DNA from: Desulfobulbus rhabdoformis
Lineage (GTDB): Bacteria; Desulfobacterota; Desulfobulbia; Desulfobulbales; Desulfobulbaceae
Assembly: GCF_016919065.1 (NCBI RefSeq)
Contig: NZ_JAFFQA010000027.1
Span: 1 to 64,000 of the forward strand
Reading direction: 5' to 3'
Length of the DNA stretch: 64,000 bases
Shown: positions 51,198-60,208 of the stretch, piece by piece
How positions within the stretch are numbered: position 1 is the stretch's first letter
Layout of the letters: each line of letters starts with the position of its first letter
Program-made: the position numbers and the translations under genes
Notes under the pieces: model-generated
What the model saw: only the letters and a program-made list of their open reading frames with translations
Told to the model about the DNA's origin: nothing
Databases searched by the model: none

Positions 51198-52280
51198 TTA
51201 TTCAGACTCTGACTGTTCAGCCAACCCGGCGGTAAGCTGCATAAGGCGCCCCCCTTCCTCCAGTCCCTCTATAAAACGCTTGGGAATATTGTTGATGCCC
51301 ACCTGAGCACCGCAGAGGGCTCCGGTGAGAATCGCCCGTGCCTGATTCTGCCCCCCACCGTTGACGGCATGGAGGATGCCCGCTTCAAAATCATCTTGAA
51401 ACCGGGCTGCCAGATAATACGAGGCGGGCAGGATATGATAGATAGCGCAGGGCATGCCATACAGCAGGGAAACCTTCCAGGCTGGTTCGATGGAAATGTC
51501 GGGATCTTTGGCCGCCCGAGCAATAAAGGAAGGAGTCAAAAGGGCATCGGGAGAGGAAAACTGCCCGGCGCCCGTCTTCTCGGGCTGGCCCGGTTTTGGC
51601 GGTTGCAGGTTGCCCTGGGTCACGGCATGAAATGGCAGCTCACCATTTTTGACCTGCTCCATCAGGTTGCGCGAAATATTTTCATCCAACGGGTCACCAC
51701 AGACAAGACGCCCCAGTACGGCTGCGTACGCCACAGTCATGGCCACCAGCATCTCATCGTTTTGAGTCAGCAGGGTGTTCTCGACCACATTCTGGACCAG
51801 ATCGCCTGGGTGCCTGGCATAACGAACCGCCAAAGCCAGTATTCGCTCAATAGCTTCGGTGGTATCGGCCTTGCCCCCTGTTTGCTCCCAGCTCACCCGC
51901 CCCAACTCACGCTTACGCCAGGTTTCACGTATAGACTGACTGGTATAGCCACCTGGACCGGAGTAAGGGGTGCCATCGAGGTAGACAAAGAGTTTTTCCT
52001 CAAGGTGCAAACAAAAATCCCCATGATCGTACTCTCCATGAGCCACCAGGGATTCAATCATCAACTTGAGGATATATCCGGACTGGGAGAGCTGCCCTGC
52101 CTTGGAGCCTTCATGGTAACGGCCAGGCTTGGGATCGGTATAGTCGCTGATCCAATCTCCGTAATCCTTGCGCAGTTCCTCCAGGTCATAATACCAATGC
52201 GGGCCAAGGGCCAGGGCATCACCAATAAACGCGCCCATTAATGCTCCCTGCGCTCGCTCCTGCCAGGTTATCGTTTGCAT
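51198..52280 (-). CDS. ADP-ribosylglycohydrolase family protein with altered metal site
   Basis: A 360-residue all-helical protein of the DraG/ARH family, recognised by GALMGAFIGDALALGPHW at the N-terminus and the C-terminal helix block HAVNGGGQNQARAILTGALC. Active members have GGDTDT at this last site to bind Mg, and a TDDT motif in the N-terminal region; both are changed here (GGGQNQ), so it may lack classical ADP-ribose hydrolysis or use a different ligand. It begins the minus-strand stress-type cluster. Confidence 0.8.
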   Translation of the reverse strand: MQTITWQERAQGALMGAFIGDALALGPHWYYDLEELRKDYGDWISDYTDPKPGRYHEGSKAGQLSQSGYILKLMIESLVAHGEYDHGDFCLHLEEKLFVYLDGTPYSGPGGYTSQSIRETWRKRELGRVSWEQTGGKADTTEAIERILALAVRYARHPGDLVQNVVENTLLTQNDEMLVAMTVAYAAVLGRLVCGDPLDENISRNLMEQVKNGELPFHAVTQGNLQPPKPGQPEKTGAGQFSSPDALLTPSFIARAAKDPDISIEPAWKVSLLYGMPCAIYHILPASYYLAARFQDDFEAGILHAVNGGGQNQARAILTGALCGAQVGINNIPKRFIEGLEEGGRLMQLTAGLAEQSESE

Positions 52281-52317
52281 AAAATCCCTCCTGTACCATC
52301 TGTCTTCGGGAAATAAT

Positions 52318-52355
52318 CCAGAATCCGTGACAACGGGTAATTGCTTACAGATTCA
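52318..52355 (+). repeat. REP-like unit abutting MITE copy D
   Basis: GAATCCGTGACAACGGGTAA followed by an inverted CAGATTCA arm. MITE copy D is inserted directly at its right arm, with TTCA duplicated from the REP sequence. Confidence 0.6.
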
Positions 52356-52514
52356 GGGGGTCTTGAATAATTAGATTTTTCAATCAAGGTCAAGGCATGT
52401 GAAAAATTTTACCGCAGGCATATACATGATATCGGAGTCTTCGCTTACCTCCGAGGGATAAAATTTTTCGCATAACGCAGAGATTGGCAGAAAAAGCAAT
52501 TATTCAAGATTCCC
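52356..52514 (+). mobile_element. MITE copy D
   Basis: 159 bp beginning GGGGGTCTTGAATAATTAG and ending CAATTATTCAAGATTCCC, with perfect TTCA duplications (52352-52355, 52515-52518). It carries a central GGAGTCTTCGCTTACC block shared with copy A but in the opposite orientation and at a different point. Confidence 0.86.
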
Positions 52515-52647
52515 TTCAATATTAATCTTATTGCTAGTATAGCGCAGGTCAATGGAAACAAGAGAATTTTTCTCCAATCGTGCAAAAAGCCATGAACGAT
52601 CAGCTTGTGGTGCGGCCCGGTGGAGAACTCTAAAAAGACATTCTTTC

Positions 52648-52665
52648 TTAACAGTGAGTTAACCC
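52648..52665 (+). promoter_or_regulatory. Pho box upstream of the phytase/esterase-like gene
   Basis: TTAACAG (52648) and TTAACCC (52659) repeat at 11 bases and match the third repeat of the phoU box. TATAAT (52669) and TAAAAT (52674) follow as candidate -10 elements. The gene starts 71 bases downstream. Confidence 0.6.
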
Positions 52666-52735
52666 TTTTATAATAAAATATTTTTAAGGAGCATGAGTCA
52701 TTTCTTTTCCCCCATTCCAACAGGAGAGTTCCTTT

Positions 52736-55060
52736 ATGCACAACAAAAAATTTCAAACCTTCCTTCCAGGGTTGCTGGTCACGGCAATCCTGAGCACCCC
52801 ATGGACCGTGGACCAGGCGATAGCCGCCTCCGGCAAAAACGCTCACTTCCAACGAATTGCCACCTTTGCCAATTATACGAATAATGGCCCCCAACATCTC
52901 AAGCAGGAAACCGTTTCCGAGATCATTGCCGCCACAAAAGATGGCATGACCCTGGTCTATACCGATAGCCCAGGCAAGCAGATTGGCTTTGTCGATATTG
53001 CCGATCCAGGGAAGCCTGCTGCCAAAGGGGTCGTCGCCGTGGGGGGAGAACCGACCTCTGTGGATGTCTTAGCAAACCGCTTTGCTCTGGTTGCCGTCAA
53101 CACCAGCGCAGATTACATCAATACCGGTGGTGAGCTGGTGGTTGTCGACATTGCAACACGGGCGATCGTCCGCCGTATTGATCTGGGAGGTCAACCCGAT
53201 TCCATCAAAATAAGCCCTGATGGACACTATGTTGCCATTGCCATTGAAAATGAACGCAATGAAGATATCAAGATACATGAGGTGAAAGGTGGCCTGCCGC
53301 AAATGCCAGCCGGTTATCTAAGCATTATCGATCTACAAGGTAATCCAGACAGCTGGACTCGAAGGGATGTCGCTCTAACAGGGCTGGCTGCTTACGGCAG
53401 CGATGACCCCGAGCCGGAGTTCGTCGATATTAACACCAAGAACCAGGCCGTTGTCACCATGCAGGAAAACAACCATGTTGCGGTCGTTGATCTCAAGACA
53501 GGCAAGGTGATTCAGGATTTTTCAGCAGGCAACACCACCCTCCATGGAGTTGATGGAACCAAGGACAAAATTATTTCCTTAACAGAAACGCTGAGGGATG
53601 TTCCCCGTGAGCCTGATGCAGTCAGTTGGGTGTCTCTTGGTCAAAACCAGGAGCTCATCGGTACGGCAAACGAGGGTGATCTCTTTGGCGGCAGTCGTGG
53701 CTTCACTCTTTTTAGCCCTGCAGGTGATATCCGTTTTGACAGTGGCGCAAGTTTAGAACATCTTGCTGTGGAGAATGGACACTATCCCGAGAAACGTTCC
53801 GCCAAAAAAGGGACCGAACCCGAGGCCATAGAATTTGGCCACTATAACCAGGGGGATTACCTCTTTGTTGGTTCCGAGCGCGGGAGTTTTGTTGCAGTCT
53901 ACTCCATGAATGGCTCCCAGCCCCTGTTTCAGCAAATACTCCCTGCACCGCTGGCCCCCGAAGGAATCCTTGCACTTCCCCAGCGCAACCTGTTTATCGC
54001 CAGCGGGGAAGGAGATACGCCTCCCTACGGTGTCCGCTCCACCATCATGATTTATCAACTGCAACCAGGACGGGCCGATTACCCGCAGATACACTCTCAA
54101 AACATTGCCGGCACCCCTCTGCCCTGGTCCGCTCTCTCCGGCATGGTGGCAGACACAGGCAACAAACTTTTGGCTGTCTGGGATTCTTTTTATAGCAAAA
54201 GTGCCGTTTTGACCATTGATGCGGGAAAGAAACCCGCCCTCATTACCCAGTCCACTCCCATTACCGGTGGCAGCGGTAACTACGATCCGGAAGGCGTTGT
54301 CATTGCTCCCGACAACACCCTCTGGATCGCCAGTGAAGGCAAGATGAAGAAACGGCCCAACCTGCTCATTCAGCTTGACCGGGAGGGTCATGTCCAGAGA
54401 GAAGTCGGGCTTCCTGATGAAATCATCGCCTGTCGGCAGGCCAGCAGCGATAAAAAAACCCTGAATTCAGGTTTTGAAGGAGTTTCGGTACTTCCGGAAG
54501 ATGATGGAAGCTACAAGCTACTGGTTGCCCAACAGCGTGGTTGGAATTACACCACGGACGAATGTGAGGCTCTTGACGATGATAATGGCGGTTTCAACAA
54601 AAATGGGGAGCCCAACAATACCCGCATCTGGGTATATGATCCAAAGCAAGAGAGTTGGGATCATTTTGCCTGGGAGCTCGCCCCTGTCCCTGAACAGGCA
54701 AAATGGATTGGCCTCTCGGAAATCACCTTGGCTCCAGATGGATCATATGTTGTTATCGAGCGAGACAATCGCACAGGTGATTTTGCCCGCAGTAAACATC
54801 TGGTTCGGTTTGAGATGAATAATGTGGGTGATGGTATCTTGAACCAGGAGGAAAAATCTCTCTTTGACCTGGTTCCGGTAATGAAGCAGTCCGGACACGG
54901 CTGGATCAGTGACAAGATAGAAGGCATTGCCATCACCAAGCAAAACAAGGTATTCGCCGTCACCGATAATGACGGCGTGGATGACTGGTCCGGGGAGACA
55001 CAATTCCTTGATCTGGGACCATTCAATACGTTATTTTCTCAAGACACTTCCAAGAAGTAG
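52736..55060 (+). CDS. Secreted beta-propeller protein, phytase/esterase-like
   Basis: A 774-residue exported protein: the signal peptide ends near AIAAS, followed by repeated beta-propeller-like units (GFVDIADPGKP; ELVVVDIATRAIVRRIDLGG; VAVVDLKTGKVIQDF). The C-terminal third, with NYDPEGVVIAPDNTLWIASE, GFEGVSVLPEDDG and KIEGIAITKQNKVFAVTDN, matches the esterase-like activity of phytase family. A Pho box upstream suggests release of phosphate from organic esters. A short overlapping frame with a good ribosome site begins at 52693 and could be a leader; its reality is uncertain. Confidence 0.82.
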   Translation: MHNKKFQTFLPGLLVTAILSTPWTVDQAIAASGKNAHFQRIATFANYTNNGPQHLKQETVSEIIAATKDGMTLVYTDSPGKQIGFVDIADPGKPAAKGVVAVGGEPTSVDVLANRFALVAVNTSADYINTGGELVVVDIATRAIVRRIDLGGQPDSIKISPDGHYVAIAIENERNEDIKIHEVKGGLPQMPAGYLSIIDLQGNPDSWTRRDVALTGLAAYGSDDPEPEFVDINTKNQAVVTMQENNHVAVVDLKTGKVIQDFSAGNTTLHGVDGTKDKIISLTETLRDVPREPDAVSWVSLGQNQELIGTANEGDLFGGSRGFTLFSPAGDIRFDSGASLEHLAVENGHYPEKRSAKKGTEPEAIEFGHYNQGDYLFVGSERGSFVAVYSMNGSQPLFQQILPAPLAPEGILALPQRNLFIASGEGDTPPYGVRSTIMIYQLQPGRADYPQIHSQNIAGTPLPWSALSGMVADTGNKLLAVWDSFYSKSAVLTIDAGKKPALITQSTPITGGSGNYDPEGVVIAPDNTLWIASEGKMKKRPNLLIQLDREGHVQREVGLPDEIIACRQASSDKKTLNSGFEGVSVLPEDDGSYKLLVAQQRGWNYTTDECEALDDDNGGFNKNGEPNNTRIWVYDPKQESWDHFAWELAPVPEQAKWIGLSEITLAPDGSYVVIERDNRTGDFARSKHLVRFEMNNVGDGILNQEEKSLFDLVPVMKQSGHGWISDKIEGIAITKQNKVFAVTDNDGVDDWSGETQFLDLGPFNTLFSQDTSKK

Positions 55061-55084
55061 GCAGGGCCTATGCCCAATGAAGTC

Positions 55085-55143
55085 GGGGTTTTTTATAACC
55101 CCGCTCCACGCTCGTCGGTTTTAACCGGCGGGCGTTTTTTTTT
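55085..55143 (+). terminator. Tandem hairpins ending the phytase-like gene
   Basis: GGGGTT/AACCCC (55085-55102) is followed by a strong stem (55109-55120 with 55123-55134, CGGTT/AACCG core) and nine T residues. The second is a clear intrinsic terminator. Confidence 0.88.
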
Positions 55144-55591
55144 GATCACCACTGAAACTCAGCTGCACTATTTGTCGCTGGCAAAGCCCGCTCCTTGTCC
55201 GATGACATTTGGGAGGCTGTAGATACAAGGAGGACGGGCCATGCCCGCGACAGGGCGAACGGTTTACCGACTCTTTGCCTTTTGCGGAAGAGAAGTGGCA
55301 CCTGGCACAAATTCTTCTTTTCCAGCGGAGCTTTGATGGTCATCATATTTTTTTATGCATTCCATGACACTGCCAAGCCTGAAGCCACGAACATTCCCTT
55401 TACCCACATTCACTCAAGGGCCTTACATCCCTTGGCACCCGGCACACCATCTGCAGTTACGGAACAGAAATCAACAAAACTGCAGCACAAGAACCACGCA
55501 TGTGTGGCAATAGTGTGGTAAAAAAGCAATCGAATGCAGCACAAGCGTAGCAGGAGTGAGGTATGCCCCCTCGAAACGACATGAGTGAACT
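55144..55591. other. Intergenic region upstream of the sensor kinase
   Basis: About 450 bases. TGGCACC-N-GGCACA occurs twice (55296 and 55433) as an imperfect direct repeat; neither has the -12 GC needed for a sigma54 promoter. A 31-codon frame at 55241-55336 has a good ribosome site (AAGGAGGA), but no family resemblance. No firm gene. Confidence 0.35.
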
Positions 55592-57616
55592 ATGGATAAA
55601 GAAGCCAAACGAATAGCGCTTTATGTCCAGCGCTACAAACTGCTCCGGGAGATCGGCGAGTTACAGGTCGAACCCATGGCCAATGAAACCGCCTTTCTGA
55701 CCAGGTGTTGCAGCCTGCTCCTCCAGGACCCAGAGTACTGCCTGATCTGGGTGGGACGAGAAGAAAACGGTGCAATAAAACCGCTGACAACAGTGGTCCA
55801 GGAGGGGCTCCCCACCAAGCAATGCCAGAAACTCGTCCGACAGTTAGTCCAAGAAGGTTCGCACACGATCATGGCCGCCAAGGCCCTGGCCAGCGGGTAT
55901 CCCAAAAGCACCAAACTTGATCCCAAACAGAAAACAGACCTGCCCTCACTTGATGCCCTGAGTCATATCACCGGGAGCCGATCCTGCGGTTCCTGGCCCC
56001 TTGAGCACGATAACAACAGATATGGAGTACTCACGATTCACTCCATACGTGAACAGGGATTAACAGGCATCGAACTCGATTTTATCGCCAATGTGGTGGC
56101 CACCATCTCCCGAGCCCTCTACCTGCGTCACACCTCGCGCCACCTCCGCATGGAGCAGGATTTTAACTGTGAGATTGTGCAGACGGTGCAGGCACTCCTG
56201 GTCTCGCTTTCCCACTGTGGCGAAATCCTCTCCTTCAACCCCACCGCCGAGGCGGTGACCGGCTACACCGAGGCCGAGGTTAAAGGTCGATACTGGGTGG
56301 ATGTGTTGATCAGTCCGGAAAACCGGGTCGAAAGCCAAAACCAATTTTCCCGGGTCCTGAAGGACAACCAGGGAGAGATGAATTTTCAGGCCGAGCTGGA
56401 AACCCGCAATGGCAGCAGGCGCATCGTTGAATGGCACGGCTCGGTACGACCGGATATAGAACAGGGCCGCGTTGGCCTGGTCCTCTTTGGCATTGATATT
56501 ACGGGCCGAATGGCTACAGACCAGGCGCTCGACCATGCCCTGGCCAAGTGGGAAAACATCTTTGCCTCAGTCCAGGATCCCGCCCTGATCGTCTCGGAAC
56601 AGGGGACAATTTTAGATGTCAACCCCGCAACAGTGACTGCTGCACGCAGGTCACGAGAGGAGATTATTGGTCGGGGTGTCTGCGACATTTTGCATGGCGG
56701 CAGAAGACCTGGAGCGATCTGCCCACTCGAACTCCTGTTGACCAAGAAGAAAAGCCGCATCTTTGAAACGGAATTACGTGGTTTAGGGGGTAATTATCTG
56801 CTCACGGTCAGCCCTCTCAAGCAAAACGAGGGTAACTACGGCGCTGCCCTGTTACTGGCACGCGACCTCACCGAAGAACAGCAGATGAAGGCCGAGGCGG
56901 TGCGGGCAGCTCAGCTGGCCTCCATTGGTGAGCTGGCAGCCGGTGTGGCCCATGAGATCAATAACCCGATTAACGGCATCATCAACTACGCCCAGATCCT
57001 CATCGATGCCAACGAAATTACAGAAAGTAACCATTTTCTCCATAACATCATCAAAGAGGGGCGTCGTATCGCAGGGATCACCAAAAACCTGCTTGATTTT
57101 TCCCGTAAGCGTGAAGAATCTCCGGAGATCGTCCAACTGCCTGAGCTGATGCGCCGCTGTATTGAGCTGATTGAACACCAGTATCAGATCAACGGTATAG
57201 CCCTGAGTGAAGAGTATGATCGGGAGCTGCCCCCCATGTACTGTAATCCGCAGCATCTCCAACAAGTTTTTCTGAATGTTTTCAGCAATGCCCGCTATGC
57301 TCTCAACGAGCGCTACCCGACCATGCATGTGGATAAACGTATCACCATTCAGGGGAGCCCCCACGAAAGAGACGGTCGACACTACGTCCGGGTTGCCATC
57401 ACCGACTATGGCACGGGCATCGAACATGACCTCATGGACCGGCTCATGGACCCCTTTTTCTCGACAAAATCAAAAGGAGAAGGAACCGGCCTCGGATTGA
57501 GCATCAGCCACAGCCTGATTCGAGAAAACGAAGGGCACCTGCGTATCAAGAGCGAGTGGGGCAAGTGGACTACGGTTATCATCGATCTGCCAGCGGCAGA
57601 AAGGAGCGCGACATAA
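55592..57616 (+). CDS. Soluble GAF-PAS-PAS sensor histidine kinase
   Basis: A 674-residue cytoplasmic kinase without clear TM helices. A GAF-like domain (about 15-185), PAS1 (about 200-310; GEILSFNPTAEAVTGYTEAE), PAS2 (about 322-430; GTILDVNPATVTAARRSREE, with Cys residues in GVCDILHGG and GAICPLE that may bind haem or a metal), HisKA with AAGVAHEINNPINGIINYAQ and HATPase with DYGTGIEHDLMDRLMDPFFS. It abuts the membrane PAS gene and the NtrC-type activator gene downstream, its likely partner. Confidence 0.88.
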   Translation: MDKEAKRIALYVQRYKLLREIGELQVEPMANETAFLTRCCSLLLQDPEYCLIWVGREENGAIKPLTTVVQEGLPTKQCQKLVRQLVQEGSHTIMAAKALASGYPKSTKLDPKQKTDLPSLDALSHITGSRSCGSWPLEHDNNRYGVLTIHSIREQGLTGIELDFIANVVATISRALYLRHTSRHLRMEQDFNCEIVQTVQALLVSLSHCGEILSFNPTAEAVTGYTEAEVKGRYWVDVLISPENRVESQNQFSRVLKDNQGEMNFQAELETRNGSRRIVEWHGSVRPDIEQGRVGLVLFGIDITGRMATDQALDHALAKWENIFASVQDPALIVSEQGTILDVNPATVTAARRSREEIIGRGVCDILHGGRRPGAICPLELLLTKKKSRIFETELRGLGGNYLLTVSPLKQNEGNYGAALLLARDLTEEQQMKAEAVRAAQLASIGELAAGVAHEINNPINGIINYAQILIDANEITESNHFLHNIIKEGRRIAGITKNLLDFSRKREESPEIVQLPELMRRCIELIEHQYQINGIALSEEYDRELPPMYCNPQHLQQVFLNVFSNARYALNERYPTMHVDKRITIQGSPHERDGRHYVRVAITDYGTGIEHDLMDRLMDPFFSTKSKGEGTGLGLSISHSLIRENEGHLRIKSEWGKWTTVIIDLPAAERSAT

Positions 57617-58405
57617 ATGCCAGAACAGACAAAATTCATCGGCCAACTGGCCGTCCTTTTTATCGTTACAACCATTTTGCTGCTGCTCATGGACCGGCAG
57701 ATGCTTGTCGGCCCGGAAGACCTGGTGCAGTGGCCCTTTGCCCTGCTTTCCCTGGTGCTGATGATAGCGCTTTTTGTGGTGGTTGCCTATCTCACCAACG
57801 GCCGCATGCAGGAACTGATAACGGAGCAGGAAAAACGCACCACCCAGCTCAACGAGCTCAATCTGGAGATAAACCAGACCAAAAACGATATGGAAGAGCG
57901 GGTTGAGCGACGGACCTTTGAAATCTCCGTGGCCAATGCCTCTCTGAACAGGGAAATAGCCGAACGTATGCAGGCGGAGTCCGAGGCACGGCGCATCAAA
58001 CGGCAGATGGAACTGATCTTGGAATCCGCAGGCGAGGGGATCTTTGGTTTGGATGTGGAAGGCAAGGTGACCTTTGTCAACAAGGCCGCCTCCAAAATGC
58101 TGGGCTGGGATCCCGATGATCTGGTAGGCCAGGAGCATCACGCGCTTATTCATCATACCCGCGCCGACGGCTCCCCTTTCCCGGTGGCGGAGTGCCCCAT
58201 TCACCAGGCCTACCGCGATGGCAAGATTCATTTTGGCGACGATGAGGTTTTCTGGAAACGGGATGGATCGAGCTTTCAGGTGGAATACATCAGCACCCCC
58301 ATCTTGGAAAACCGGAAGCTGACCGGGGCGGTGGTGGTTTTTCGGGACCTGGTCGCCTTTAGAAAACCACTGACTCAGGGACTCAGTGAAGGAGGTGCAG
58401 TATGA
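57617..58405 (+). CDS. Membrane PAS protein without kinase domain
   Basis: A 262-residue protein with two TM helices (about 8-25 and 37-60), a long coiled coil (about 65-130) and one PAS domain (about 132-245; EGIFGLDVEGKVTFVNKAAS). There is no kinase or cyclase part. Its start follows the kinase stop with no gap, and its end overlaps the activator start by ATGA. It probably modulates the adjacent kinase or activator by direct contact. Confidence 0.8.
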   Translation: MPEQTKFIGQLAVLFIVTTILLLLMDRQMLVGPEDLVQWPFALLSLVLMIALFVVVAYLTNGRMQELITEQEKRTTQLNELNLEINQTKNDMEERVERRTFEISVANASLNREIAERMQAESEARRIKRQMELILESAGEGIFGLDVEGKVTFVNKAASKMLGWDPDDLVGQEHHALIHHTRADGSPFPVAECPIHQAYRDGKIHFGDDEVFWKRDGSSFQVEYISTPILENRKLTGAVVVFRDLVAFRKPLTQGLSEGGAV

Positions 58406-60201
58406 ACAGCGAGGAACAGAGCAGTGCCATTCTTGTTATTGATGATGAGGAAAGTCTGCGCAACACATTTCAATTCTTCCTCCAAAATCAAGGATATGGC
58501 CCGGTACACACCGCATCGACCTTTGAAGAGGCCCTGCTGGCCATCAGCAAACAGCGCTATGACCTGATCATCAGCGATATTGTCCTGGGTGGCAACACCG
58601 GCATAGATATTCTTAAACGGGTACGAGAGATGGGACTCTCCTGCCCGGTGGTGATGATCACCGGCTATCCCACCGTGGAGACCGCCTCCGAAGCCGTGCG
58701 CCTGGGGGCCTTTGATTATATCCCCAAACCGGTGGATAAAGAGGCCCTGCTCAAGACTGCCCGTATCGCCCTGCGCCAGTACCAGCTGGAACGGGGGCAA
58801 CAGAAGGCAGAACAGGAACGGGAACGCTACCGCGCCTTTCTCGAGACGGTCTTTACCAGCGTGACCGATGCCATTATCACCCTTGATCAGAACCTGGATA
58901 TCAAGGAGGTCAACCCCGCAGCCAGACTCCTGTTAACTGAGTTACACCCCGGCCTGCTGGACCAGGGCACCATCGTTCCCTTCTGCAGCCAGGAAGACTG
59001 TGCTGCCTTGAAAAAAGAAGTCCTCCGTGTCTTGAAGACCGGTCAGGAGGGCAGCGCCCAGCTCTTTGAATGCCAGAACCATGAACGGCGAAAAAAAATG
59101 TTGAGCGCCTCGGTTGCCCCCTTAAAAGATGGCGCGGGCGGGGCCGAGGGAGCGGTTGTGGTTATCCGTGATTTAACCGTACCGGAACAGAGCATTTCTG
59201 GAAGGCGGCAACAGTTTCATCGGTTTCTTGGCAGCAGTGATGCCATGCAGTCGGCCTACACCCTGATAGAAAATGTGGGCAGGGTTGATCTGACCGTGCT
59301 GATAACCGGGGAATCAGGTACCGGCAAGGAGTTAGCTGCCGAGGCACTTCACCAGGAAAGTCATCGCCGGAATCGCCCCCTGGTCAAGGTTGACTGTACG
59401 GCCATCCCGGAATCACTCCTGGAAAGTGAACTTTTCGGCCATCGCAAAGGTTCTTTTACCGGAGCGGATCGTGATCGCATGGGCCGCATACTCCAGGCTG
59501 ACGGAGGCACCCTCTTTCTTGATGAGATTGGGGATATTTCACCAATGATGCAGCTGCGTCTGCTGCGTTTTCTCCAGGAATCCACCTTTTATCCCGTGGG
59601 CCAGGACACTCCCATTCGAGTGGATGTCCGCGTGCTGGCAGCTACCAATGTTGATCTCAAAGAAAAGGTCCGGGCCGGTGAGTTCCGCGAAGATCTCTAT
59701 TTCCGGTTGAGGGTCATAGACGTTATTTTACCCCCCCTGCGTGATCGTGGCAACGATGTGCTCATGCTGGCCAACCACTTCATCGAAAAGGTTGCCGTCA
59801 AGGTGGGCAAACAGTTTGGAGGCATTTCCGATCAGGCCAAACAACTCCTGCTGAACTACCCCTGGCCGGGCAATGTGCGCGAACTTGAACATGTGATTGA
59901 ACGGGCCTGCGTCCTCTGCGAAGGCACCACCCTCTCGGCGGATCAACTCCCGCCGGAAATTCGCAATCCCGCCCAGCCCCAGGTCAACATCCCCACGGCT
60001 GCGCCCATGCAACCGACCACAGTGCAACCAGCGCAACCGGTCCCGGAGCAAGATCTCTCTCCCAGCGAGCGTATCCTCCAGGCCCTGCGCAAATCCGGGG
60101 GCAACAAGGCAAAAGCGGCCCGTATCTTAGGCATTGATCGCACCACGCTCTATCGCAAAATTCGAGAACTGCAGCTCGACCTCTCCCAGCTTGACCTGTA
60201 G
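58402..60201 (+). CDS. NtrC-family sigma54 activator (REC-PAS-AAA+-Fis)
   Basis: A 599-residue enhancer-binding protein. REC (about 8-125; VIDDEESLRN, phosphoacceptor in LIISDIVLGG), PAS (about 150-265), AAA+ sigma54 domain with GESGTGKELAAEALH, FGHRKGSFTGADRDRMG, where GSFTGA replaces the usual GAFTGA loop, and LFLDEIGDI, then a Pro/Gln linker and a Fis-type HTH at the end (KAKAARILGIDRTTLYRKI). It is expected to bind the inverted repeat just after its own stop and fire the sigma54 promoter at 60381. Confidence 0.92.
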   Translation: MNSEEQSSAILVIDDEESLRNTFQFFLQNQGYGPVHTASTFEEALLAISKQRYDLIISDIVLGGNTGIDILKRVREMGLSCPVVMITGYPTVETASEAVRLGAFDYIPKPVDKEALLKTARIALRQYQLERGQQKAEQERERYRAFLETVFTSVTDAIITLDQNLDIKEVNPAARLLLTELHPGLLDQGTIVPFCSQEDCAALKKEVLRVLKTGQEGSAQLFECQNHERRKKMLSASVAPLKDGAGGAEGAVVVIRDLTVPEQSISGRRQQFHRFLGSSDAMQSAYTLIENVGRVDLTVLITGESGTGKELAAEALHQESHRRNRPLVKVDCTAIPESLLESELFGHRKGSFTGADRDRMGRILQADGGTLFLDEIGDISPMMQLRLLRFLQESTFYPVGQDTPIRVDVRVLAATNVDLKEKVRAGEFREDLYFRLRVIDVILPPLRDRGNDVLMLANHFIEKVAVKVGKQFGGISDQAKQLLLNYPWPGNVRELEHVIERACVLCEGTTLSADQLPPEIRNPAQPQVNIPTAAPMQPTTVQPAQPVPEQDLSPSERILQALRKSGGNKAKAARILGIDRTTLYRKIRELQLDLSQLDL

Positions 60202-60208
60202 CCCCTCA

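Noticed and set aside
55241..55336. 31-codon frame with a good ribosome site before the sensor kinase
   Set aside because: No family resemblance, hydrophobic or leader features; left as part of the intergenic region.
55296..55446. Sigma54 promoters at the two TGGCACC-N-GGCACA repeats
   Set aside because: Neither copy has GC at the -12 position 10 bases after GG.
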